A model generated the notes under the pieces. That model had not been told where the DNA came from, did not search any database, and saw only the letters and a list, made by a program, of their open reading frames with translations. A stretch of 9,059 nt of DNA, taken from Gammaproteobacteria bacterium. Its GTDB lineage: Bacteria > Pseudomonadota > Gammaproteobacteria > Steroidobacterales > Steroidobacteraceae. The stretch is from contig JAURMS010000167.1 in assembly GCA_030830595.1 (NCBI GenBank), positions 1-9,059 of the forward strand. Reading direction: 5' to 3'. Positions 1-6,462 of the stretch are shown here, one piece after another. Each line of letters opens with the position of its first letter. The stretch's first letter is position 1. A program made the position numbers and the translations under genes.

Positions 1-777
1 GACGCGGTCTGCAATCGGCCATCCATGATCGACTATGCCAGCGGCTACATGCTGTCCCGTTCCGTGATGGAGTGGTTCTGGGAGTGTTTCCTGGAGCACC
101 CCAGCCATGGCGACGACCCGCTGGCCTCGCCAGTGCGCACCGCGAACCTCCAGGGCATGCCACCCGCTACGGTCATCACCGCCGAGTACGATGTGCTGCG
201 CGACCAGGGCGAGGAGTATGCGGACCGCCTGCGGGCGGCCGGTGTGCCCGTGGTTTCGAGGCGCTACCTGGGCATGATCCATGGCTTTGCCACCATGCCC
301 CACGTCACGGGCATTGCCGACCGGGCGATTGCCGATGTGGCGCTCGATATCCGGCATGCCCTGGGCGGGTCGGCCGATGGCGTGGAGGCCGAGAACATCG
401 CTCGTGCCCAGCGTCTCTATGGCGCCGCCATGACCGCTGACTGGGCCACGGTGGAGGCACTGGTGGCGCCCGCCTGTCGGATCGAGGAGTCCTCCGGGCT
501 GCCTTTCGCGGGGGTCTACGTCGGTCCTCAGGGCCTGCAGGACCTGTTCATCAAGGTGGGTGGCATGGTCACCATCCTCGACGTGCGCCTTAAGCCCATG
601 ATTGCTTCAGGCGATACGGTGGTGGTGCCCATCGACCTGGTGCTTGATGATGGCGGCCAGCCGGCTCATATCCCGGTCGTCGAGGTCCTGCGTTTCGAGA
701 ACGGACAGGTGGTGGAACTCACCCCGTATTATTTCGACACCAACAAGGTCACGGCGATTGCGGCAGCCCGCGGCTGA
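1..777 (+). CDS. HSL-type esterase (C-terminal part) fused to NTF2/SnoaL-like domain, 5' truncated
   Basis: The frame is open from base 1 to a TGA at 775-777, giving 258 visible residues; the Met codon at base 25 is almost certainly internal. The first ~118 residues match the C-terminal half of hormone-sensitive-lipase family (family IV) esterases: a DPLASP stretch, then AEYDVLRDQGEEYADRL with the catalytic Asp codon at 190-192, then GMIHGF with the catalytic His codon at 280-282. The nucleophile Ser and HGGG oxyanion motif would lie upstream. After a short Gly/Ala/Glu linker, residues ~130-258 form a second domain of SnoaL/NTF2 type, with a helical start (ENIARAQRLYGAAM), a GPQGLQDLF segment and late strands (VVEVLRFENGQVVELTPYYF). 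The fold call for this domain rests on pattern similarity and its role is unknown. Likely role: hydrolysis of an ester or lactone intermediate in the cytoplasm. It is followed after 19 nt by a second hydrolase, so probably the same operon. Confidence 0.85.
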   Translation, partial: DAVCNRPSMIDYASGYMLSRSVMEWFWECFLEHPSHGDDPLASPVRTANLQGMPPATVITAEYDVLRDQGEEYADRLRAAGVPVVSRRYLGMIHGFATMPHVTGIADRAIADVALDIRHALGGSADGVEAENIARAQRLYGAAMTADWATVEALVAPACRIEESSGLPFAGVYVGPQGLQDLFIKVGGMVTILDVRLKPMIASGDTVVVPIDLVLDDGGQPAHIPVVEVLRFENGQVVELTPYYFDTNKVTAIAAARG

Positions 778-796
778 GAGCGTGACGTCGCGATCG

Positions 797-1654
797 ATGG
801 AGGAGGGCTGGCTGACCGGAGCCGATGGCAACCGGCTGGCCTTTCGTCGCTTCGAGGCTGCAGGTGGGCATCCAGTGCTGTTGCTGCATGGCGGCGGCCA
901 GTCAGGGCGGGCCTGGTGGCGGGCGGCTGAATGGCTTGCGGCCCGTGGCCACGCCAGTTTCATCTTTGACCAGCGTGGTCACGGTGACAGCGAATGGCTG
1001 GAGAGCGGGCGCTACGCCCTGGACGACTTCAAGGACGATCTCGATCTTGCGCTCGAGCACTGGGGCCGGCCCTGTGTGCTGGTCGGTTCTTCCCTCGGGG
1101 GCCTCGTCTCGCTGCTTTCGACCGGCAATGGCCACCGGCTGATCTCCGGGCTCGTGCTGGTGGACACCGCGCCCCAGCTGAACGAGGCGGAAGTGCACCG
1201 GCTGATCCGGTTCCTGTCCGGTGGCGGAGCTGAAGGCTTCGATTCCCCGGAGGCGGCCGCGGAGCATATGCGGGCATTCTTTCCCGAGCGCCCCGTGAAG
1301 ACCGCCTCCGTGATGGCCGGACTGTTCCGGGACCCGGCCGGTCGCTGGCGCTGGCGCTGGGACCTCCGGATGATCCTGGGTGAGCGCAACTCGGTGGGCT
1401 TACCGCATCAGGATCGCATGCACGAACTGGCGAAGAAGATCACCGTTCCGGTGCTGCTGCTGAGGGCCGGGCGCAGCGACCTGGTGTCCGATGCGGCCGT
1501 CGAGCGGCTCAAGCGCTGCACGCCACAGCTGGAACTCGACCTGCTCGAGGACTCGGATCATATCGTGGGCGGCGCCGACGGCGAGATGATCATGGAGCGT
1601 ATCCTGCCGTTCATCGAGAGATGCGGCCGGCAGCGAGCGGGAGGGGGAGCATGA
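797..1654 (+). CDS. alpha/beta-fold hydrolase
   Basis: A 285-residue protein of the usual length for a single-domain alpha/beta hydrolase without signal peptide or membrane segment. Visible hallmarks: the oxyanion segment LLLHGGGQSGRAW (residues 28-40), the DQRGHGDS turn (58-65), the nucleophile elbow VGSSLGG with Ser99, the probable acid Asp228 in RAGRSDLVSD, and His255 in EDSDHIVGG. The triad is complete, so the enzyme should be active on an ester, lactone or C-C bond substrate; the family does not allow a finer call. The frame stays open upstream to 602, but that part overlaps the previous gene and reads as low-complexity shadow sequence. ATG at 797 is chosen because homology begins there; an in-frame GTG at 782 is the alternative and neither has a strong ribosome site. 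The stop overlaps the next start (ATGA at 1651). In this neighbourhood it is a candidate for opening the BVMO product. Confidence 0.9.
   Translation: MEEGWLTGADGNRLAFRRFEAAGGHPVLLLHGGGQSGRAWWRAAEWLAARGHASFIFDQRGHGDSEWLESGRYALDDFKDDLDLALEHWGRPCVLVGSSLGGLVSLLSTGNGHRLISGLVLVDTAPQLNEAEVHRLIRFLSGGGAEGFDSPEAAAEHMRAFFPERPVKTASVMAGLFRDPAGRWRWRWDLRMILGERNSVGLPHQDRMHELAKKITVPVLLLRAGRSDLVSDAAVERLKRCTPQLELDLLEDSDHIVGGADGEMIMERILPFIERCGRQRAGGGA
1640..1644 (+). promoter_or_regulatory. ribosome binding site for the acyl-CoA synthetase
   Basis: A purine-rich tract with a GGAGG core lies 6 nt before the ATG at 1651. This site decides that start over the in-frame ATG at 1621, which would lengthen the overlap with the hydrolase and has no such site. 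Confidence 0.75.
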
Positions 1655-3267
1655 AACACCGCACGATCGGGGAGGGGCTGCGCCTTGCGGTGCAGGCAAA
1701 TCCACAGGGCGAGGCCATCCTCATCGGTCGGCAGCGACTGAGTTTTGCGGAGCTACGGACGCGGGCTGCCGAGGTGGCGGCCGGCTTGCGTCGGCTGGGT
1801 GTCCAGCCGGGCGATCACGTTGGCATCCTGATGCCGAATAACCTCGAGTACCTGCTGCTCTTTCACGGGTGCGCCCTGCTGGGCGCTGCGGCGGTGCATT
1901 TTAACTCACGCTATCGGCGCGAAGAACTCCGCTACGTGATCCAGGACTCCGGGATCAAGCGCCTGTTCACCTCAGCGATGCAGCGCGAGTTTGCTGACTA
2001 CGAGGTCATGCTGAAGGACATCTATCCGGCCCTTGCGGACTGGAACGGCAGCGACCGGCTGGCACTGTCCGAGGCCCCCGCGCTGGAGGCCATTCACCTG
2101 TTGCATGGCCCTACCCAGCACTCCTGGCCGGGTTGGGAGGCGCTGGCCGGAGCAGGACAGTTGCCCGAGAACGAATTTTGCGCCGACCCTGAGCGGATCG
2201 CCCTGATCATGTATACCTCCGGCACCACCGCACAGCCCAAGGCCTGCCTGCTTTCGCACCGCGCGCTTGAGTTCTGCGGGCAGGGGCTCGCCGAGCGCTG
2301 GCAGATGGGGCCTGCGGATCGCTTCTGGGACCCGCTGCCGTTTTTTCACATGTCGACCATCCTGCCCCTGGCCGCGTGTCGCGCGAGCGGCGCGGCGTTC
2401 ATCGGGCAGGAGCACTTTGATGCTGGAGAGTCGGTTCGGGAAATTGCCGAGGAGGCTGCCACGATCCTGTTCCCTTCGTTTCCCACCCTCACCAACGCGC
2501 TGTTCACCCATCCCGAGTACGCCCCCGAGAAATTCGCCAGTGTGCGGATCGTCAACAACGTGGGCCCTGCAGACCTCCTGCGACGCTTCGCGGACGCCTT
2601 GCCGGCGGCCTCGCATGTGTCTGCCTACGGCTTGACCGAGGCGGGTGGGGTGATCGCCTTCAATCACCCGGATGACACCCTGGAGCAGCGCACCACCACC
2701 TCGGGACAGGTCTTCGACGGCGTGGAGGTGAAGGTGGTCGATCCCGACACGCTCGAGGACAAGCCTGCCGGGGAGGTGGGAGAGATCCTGATCCGTGGGC
2801 CGTCCATGTTCAGTGGTTACCTCAACGCGCCGGAGAAGACCGCCGAGGTGACCGCCCCGGGCGGCTGGCTCAGGAGTGGCGACTTGGGCGCACTCGTGGA
2901 GGGAGGCCGCATCCGCTACGTCGGGCGCCTCAAGGACATGCTGAAAGTGGGCGGCGAGAACGTGGCGGCCATCGAGATCGAGGGTCAACTCTGCCAGCAC
3001 CCGTCGATCCGCATGGCGCAGGTGGTGTCCGCGCCGGACGAACGCCTGGTCGAGGTGCCGGCGGCCTTCATCGAACTGGAGCCGGGTGCTCGCCTTGAGC
3101 GCGAGGCCGTGGTCGAGTTCCTGCGTGGCCGCATCGCCAGCTTCAAGATTCCGCGTTACGTGGCCTTTGTCACCGAGTGGCCCATGAGCGCCACCAAGAT
3201 CCAGAAGTTCAAGCTGCGCGCCATGATTGATCCGGCCGACCGGATCGAGATCCAGCGCAAGCCGTGA
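1651..3267 (+). CDS. AMP-forming acyl-CoA synthetase (class I adenylate-forming)
   Basis: A 538-residue cytoplasmic ligase that activates a carboxylic acid with ATP and CoA to an acyl-CoA. Core motifs in order: P-loop-like YTSGTTAQPKA (188-198), SAYGLTEAGG with Tyr326 and Glu330 (A5), GGWLRSGDLG with Asp411 (A7), GRLKDMLKVGGENV (425-438, hinge/A8), and the C-terminal catalytic lysine Lys516 in SATKIQKFKLR (A10). Length and architecture fit medium/long-chain fatty-acid, FadD3-like or aromatic/terpenoid acid CoA ligases; the substrate cannot be read from sequence. Compared with the common TSGTTGxPKG pattern both variable glycines are alanine (Ala194, Ala198), a mild deviation. The start at 1651 has a good ribosome site and an ATGA overlap with the hydrolase, and the end overlaps the P450 start by GTGA, so the three are translationally coupled. 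Probable role: CoA activation of a ring-opened or side-chain acid made by neighbouring enzymes. Confidence 0.93.
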   Translation: MKHRTIGEGLRLAVQANPQGEAILIGRQRLSFAELRTRAAEVAAGLRRLGVQPGDHVGILMPNNLEYLLLFHGCALLGAAAVHFNSRYRREELRYVIQDSGIKRLFTSAMQREFADYEVMLKDIYPALADWNGSDRLALSEAPALEAIHLLHGPTQHSWPGWEALAGAGQLPENEFCADPERIALIMYTSGTTAQPKACLLSHRALEFCGQGLAERWQMGPADRFWDPLPFFHMSTILPLAACRASGAAFIGQEHFDAGESVREIAEEAATILFPSFPTLTNALFTHPEYAPEKFASVRIVNNVGPADLLRRFADALPAASHVSAYGLTEAGGVIAFNHPDDTLEQRTTTSGQVFDGVEVKVVDPDTLEDKPAGEVGEILIRGPSMFSGYLNAPEKTAEVTAPGGWLRSGDLGALVEGGRIRYVGRLKDMLKVGGENVAAIEIEGQLCQHPSIRMAQVVSAPDERLVEVPAAFIELEPGARLEREAVVEFLRGRIASFKIPRYVAFVTEWPMSATKIQKFKLRAMIDPADRIEIQRKP

Positions 3268-4484
3268 TCCCGGGCCCGGACACACTTCAGGCCCTGGCTG
3301 GCTGGGAGGGACCCAGCAGCCATGACGTCGAGCCATGGCGCTGCCCGCGGACCCAGGTCTGGGTGGTGGAATCGGACGCGCTGGTGCGTGAGGTGCTGTC
3401 CCACCCTGAACACTATTCGAGCAAGGTCTCACTCTCCGCGCTCGACCCTGGTTTCCCGGCAGCGGAGGTGGAAGCTATCCACCGTGCTGAGGGGGTGCGG
3501 TTTACCCGCACACTGCAAACCAACGATTCGCCCGACCATCGCCGTTTTCGCTCGCTGGTGGATAAGGTGTTCACGCCAAGCCGTGCTGAGGCAATAGCAC
3601 CGGAGATTCGTGGTCTATGCCGTGAGCTCTTGTCAGCCTGGCCCGGCGGCTTGGTCTTTGATGCCGTGGCCGGCTACGCCATGCCCTTGCCGCTGGAATT
3701 GATCGCGCAGCAGCTCGGTGTGCCCCGCGAGGATCATGCCTTGTTGCGCTCCTGGTCGGACGCGGCCATCACCGCCATCGGACTGGGTGCGACTCGTGAA
3801 CAGCACCTTGATGCCGCCCGGCAGGCGGCCGCTTTTCAACGCTACTTTCGCGGAGTCCTGGGCGATCCGTTGCGGAGGCCCGAAGGCAGCCTGATCGCGC
3901 TGATTGCCGCAGCCGCCGGCGAGGAGGGTTCCCGACTCGATGAAGCAGAGCAACTCTCCCTGCTGCATACGCTCATGATCGCAGGCCACGAGACGACCGC
4001 CTCGACGCTCGCCTCTGCGATGCTGGCGCTGGCCACCTGCGAGGGCCTGATGGATCGCCTGCGCGGTGAAGGTGCTCTGGTGAAGCGCTTCGTGGAAGAC
4101 GTGCTGCGGATCCATGCGCCCGTGCAGGGCCTGTTTCGCAGGGTGCGAGAGCCGGCCAGGCTGGGTGACGTGGACCTGGCCGCCGGCGACCTGCTATGCC
4201 TGCGGCTGGGGGCGGCCAATCGGGATCCGGCGCGGCATGCCTCAAGCGAGCTCTCGAGCGTGCCCATGGGTGGCCTGAATCACCTGTCCTTCGGCCTTGG
4301 CCTGCACCACTGCATCGGGGCGGCGCTGGCCCGCAAGGAGCTCGTGCTGGCCGTCGAGGCCCTGCTGGGGCGCTTCCAGTCCCTGCGCCTCGCCGTGCCG
4401 CTGGAGTCGCTCGGTTACACTCGCAGCGTCATGACCCGCGGACTCATTGCCCTGCCCCTGATAGGAGTCGAACATGCTGCGTAG
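3264..4484 (+). CDS. cytochrome P450 (bacterial class I type, soluble)
   Basis: A 406-residue soluble P450 of typical bacterial length that inserts one oxygen atom from O2 into its substrate using two electrons. Visible landmarks: C-helix DSPDHRRFRSLVDKVFTP (88-105) with His92 and Arg96 for the haem propionates; I-helix AGHETT (240-245) with the acid-alcohol pair Glu243/Thr244; K-helix VEDVLR (277-282); and the haem loop FGLGLHHCIG (343-352) with the thiolate ligand Cys350. Two oddities: Asp279 stands where the near-invariant ExxR Glu is expected, and residues 326-336 lack the usual PxRF/DxxR meander motif. The GTG start at 3264 overlaps the previous stop as GTGA; no other start keeps the N-terminus. 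No ferredoxin or ferredoxin reductase is in the window, so electrons must come from elsewhere. It overlaps the thiolase gene by 11 nt. The CYP family is not assignable by eye; position suggests hydroxylation of an acid or alicyclic intermediate. Confidence 0.93.
   Translation: MIPGPDTLQALAGWEGPSSHDVEPWRCPRTQVWVVESDALVREVLSHPEHYSSKVSLSALDPGFPAAEVEAIHRAEGVRFTRTLQTNDSPDHRRFRSLVDKVFTPSRAEAIAPEIRGLCRELLSAWPGGLVFDAVAGYAMPLPLELIAQQLGVPREDHALLRSWSDAAITAIGLGATREQHLDAARQAAAFQRYFRGVLGDPLRRPEGSLIALIAAAAGEEGSRLDEAEQLSLLHTLMIAGHETTASTLASAMLALATCEGLMDRLRGEGALVKRFVEDVLRIHAPVQGLFRRVREPARLGDVDLAAGDLLCLRLGAANRDPARHASSELSSVPMGGLNHLSFGLGLHHCIGAALARKELVLAVEALLGRFQSLRLAVPLESLGYTRSVMTRGLIALPLIGVEHAA
4463..4467 (+). 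promoter_or_regulatory. ribosome binding site for the thiolase
   Basis: AGGAG inside the last codons of the P450 gene, 6 nt before the ATG at 4474. It supports a start that overlaps the P450 gene by 11 nt instead of a later internal start. Confidence 0.75.
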
Positions 4485-5658
4485 CAGCCTCGCGGATTCG
4501 GACATCGTGCTTGCGCTTGGTCGCCGCACCCCTTTTGGGCGCTTCGGCGGCGGCCTTCGCGAGGTCAGCCTGACCGAGGCCTCGGTGCACGCAGCACGAG
4601 CGACAGCCGAGGCGGCGGGCCTGCCGTTGACGGCCTTCGATCACTTCGTGTTCGCCACCACCGTCCCCACTGATCGAGACTCCCTGTTCGCTCATCGGGC
4701 CATCTGTGTGGCCACCGGCTTTCCCCTCGAGACCAGCGCACTGGGGGTGGTGCGGGCCTGCGGCTCCGGCCTGCAGGCACTCATCTCGGCGGCCCATCAG
4801 GTGATGGACGGCTCCAGCGCCGTGGCCATGGCCGGGGGGGCGGAGATGTTCAGCCGCGTGCCCTATGCCGTGACCACGGCCCGCTGGGGGCACAAGCGCG
4901 GAACACAACTGCTGGAGGACATGCTCGACTGGGCCTATCGCTGCCCTACCACGCTGGCCTACATGGGCGAGACGGCAGAGCGGCTGGCGGCCGATTACGG
5001 CTACGACCGGCGCGCCATGGACGAGTGGGCGGTGATGAGCCAGGCACGCGCACAGCAGGCGATCGCCTCGGGTTTTCTGGGTGCACAGATTGCCCCCATC
5101 CCCACGCCCGATGGCCTGCTCGATCAGGATGAAAGTCCGCGAGCGGGCATGACCCTCGAGCGGCTGGCCGCCCTGAAGCCTGCTTTCTCCGAGTCAGGGC
5201 CGGTGACGGCCGGTAACGCTTCGCCGGTGTCAGACGGCGCGGGATTCATGGTGGTGGCCGATCGGCAGGCGTTGCTGGCAGCCGGCGGACAGCCCGCGGC
5301 GCGCCTGCTGGGTTGGGCTTCGGTCGGTGTGGCCCCCGAACTCATGGGCCACGGCCCGGTGCCGGCCATCGAGAAATTGCTGAGGCGCCACGGCCTGGGC
5401 GTGGGCGACATCGATTACTGGGAAATCAACGAAGCCTTTGCCGCGGTGACCCTCCATGTCGAGCGTCAATTGGGTGTGCCGCGCGAGCGAACCAACCTCT
5501 ATGGCGGGGCCATTGCCGTGGGGCACCCTCCAGGCGTGACCGGCATCCGCATGACGCACACCGCGATCCAGCACCTGCAGTCAGTGGGGGGCGGACGGGC
5601 GGTCATGGCCATGTGCCTGGGGTCGGGGCAAGGCATGGCGGTACTCATCGAGGTCTGA
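4474..5658 (+). CDS. thiolase (acetyl-CoA acyltransferase / acetyltransferase family)
   Basis: A 394-residue protein of standard thiolase length. All catalytic elements are present: nucleophile Cys96 in VVRACGSGLQA, the GGAEMFSR loop (121-128), GNASPVSDGAG (248-257), NEAFA (319-323), His351 in GGAIAVGHPPG, and the acid/base Cys381 in MCLGSGQG. The enzyme should therefore either cleave a 3-ketoacyl-CoA with CoA or condense two acyl-CoAs. In an operon with an acyl-CoA synthetase and oxidising enzymes, the degradative direction is the more likely. The start at 4474 is backed by AGGAG and lies within the P450 gene end; the dehydrogenase follows after 12 nt. A run of seven G (4834-4840) inside the conserved GGAE region is in frame and intact here but is a place where slippage or sequencing error could occur. 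Acyl chain specificity cannot be read. Confidence 0.93.
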   Translation: MLRSSLADSDIVLALGRRTPFGRFGGGLREVSLTEASVHAARATAEAAGLPLTAFDHFVFATTVPTDRDSLFAHRAICVATGFPLETSALGVVRACGSGLQALISAAHQVMDGSSAVAMAGGAEMFSRVPYAVTTARWGHKRGTQLLEDMLDWAYRCPTTLAYMGETAERLAADYGYDRRAMDEWAVMSQARAQQAIASGFLGAQIAPIPTPDGLLDQDESPRAGMTLERLAALKPAFSESGPVTAGNASPVSDGAGFMVVADRQALLAAGGQPAARLLGWASVGVAPELMGHGPVPAIEKLLRRHGLGVGDIDYWEINEAFAAVTLHVERQLGVPRERTNLYGGAIAVGHPPGVTGIRMTHTAIQHLQSVGGGRAVMAMCLGSGQGMAVLIEV

Positions 5659-5662
5659 GGAG
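5657..5662 (+). promoter_or_regulatory. ribosome binding site for the short-chain dehydrogenase
   Basis: GAGGAG overlaps the thiolase stop codon and lies 8 nt before the ATG at 5671, coupling the last two genes of the operon. Confidence 0.75.
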
Positions 5663-5670
5663 AACACGAC

Positions 5671-6462
5671 ATGGCGAGGTTGCGGGGCAAGACGGCGCTG
5701 GTGACCGGCGGCGGCAGCGGCATTGGCGAGGGCGTGGCGGCGGCCTTTGCCCGTGAGGGGGCCTGCGTGGTGGTGACCGACCTCGATGGCGCGGCAGCCG
5801 CACGGGTGGCGGCCGCCATCGTCGCCGAGGGCGGCAGGGCGGTGGGGCTGGCGCAGGACGTCACCCGCGAGCAGGACTGGGATGTGGCCATCGAGCGTGC
5901 GCTGGGGGAGTTCGGCGGCCTCTCGGTGCTGGTCAACAATGCGGGTATCGCGCCGAGCGCCGATCCCATTGAAACGCTGTCACTGGCGGATTGGCGCCGG
6001 ACCATGGCGGTGAACCTCGACGGCGTGTTCCTGGGTACTCGGGCAGGCATCCGGGCCATGAAGGCCGGCGCGGCCGGGTCCATCATCAATATTTCGTCGG
6101 TGTACGGGCTGGTGGGAACCACCCGCGCGCCGGACTACGTGGCCGCCAAGGGCGCGGTGCGCCTGTTGAGCAAGGCGGCGGCGCTGGAGTGCGCCGAGGC
6201 GGGTTACCGCATCCGGGTCAATTCACTGCATCCGGGCTTCATCGACACGCCGATGCTGGAGCGTGGTCTCGCGCAGATGAGTCGCAAGGGCATCGTGCCT
6301 GATCCTGCCACCGGTAAGGCTGCCATCACCGGCATGCACCCGATCGGCCGGCTGGGCACTCCAACGGACGTGGCGGCTGCCGCCATCTACCTCGCCAGTG
6401 AAGAGTCAGCCTTCATGACCGGCGCCGAACTGGTCGTTGACGGAGGCTATACCGCTCGCTGA
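5671..6462 (+). CDS. short-chain dehydrogenase/reductase (classical SDR, NAD-type)
   Basis: A 263-residue classical SDR that interconverts a secondary alcohol and a ketone. Motifs: TGGGSGIG nucleotide loop (12-19), Asp37 at the end of beta-2 in VVTDLD, which favours NAD(H) over NADP(H), NNAG (89-92), Asn115 in MAVNLDG, Ser143 in NISSVYG, and Tyr156/Lys160 in DYVAAK. The catalytic tetrad is complete. The segments SSVYGLVG and the C-terminal VDGGYTAR resemble cyclopentanol/cyclohexanol dehydrogenases such as CpnA as I remember them; 3-hydroxyacyl-CoA or hydroxysteroid dehydrogenase activity is equally possible. It is the last gene of the operon, with a clear ribosome site 8 nt before the ATG. 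Its 3' end overlaps the oppositely oriented BVMO gene by 16 nt. A ketone made here would be a natural substrate for that BVMO. Confidence 0.92.
   Translation: MARLRGKTALVTGGGSGIGEGVAAAFAREGACVVVTDLDGAAAARVAAAIVAEGGRAVGLAQDVTREQDWDVAIERALGEFGGLSVLVNNAGIAPSADPIETLSLADWRRTMAVNLDGVFLGTRAGIRAMKAGAAGSIINISSVYGLVGTTRAPDYVAAKGAVRLLSKAAALECAEAGYRIRVNSLHPGFIDTPMLERGLAQMSRKGIVPDPATGKAAITGMHPIGRLGTPTDVAAAAIYLASEESAFMTGAELVVDGGYTAR

Noticed and set aside
25..777. A complete gene starting at the ATG at 25
   Set aside because: The frame is open upstream and the protein would lack the esterase nucleophile and oxyanion motifs, so this Met is internal and the gene starts outside the window.
602..796. Upstream extension of the alpha/beta hydrolase to an ATG at 602
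   Set aside because: It overlaps the NTF2-like domain by 176 bases and encodes Arg/Ser/Trp-rich sequence unlike a hydrolase N-terminus; homology starts at the ATG at 797.
1972..3432. Long minus-strand open frame (486 codons) opposite the acyl-CoA synthetase
   Set aside because: It is antisense to a gene with all ligase motifs, its translation is His/Arg/Gly/Pro-rich with no recognisable fold, and such frames are common in GC-rich DNA.
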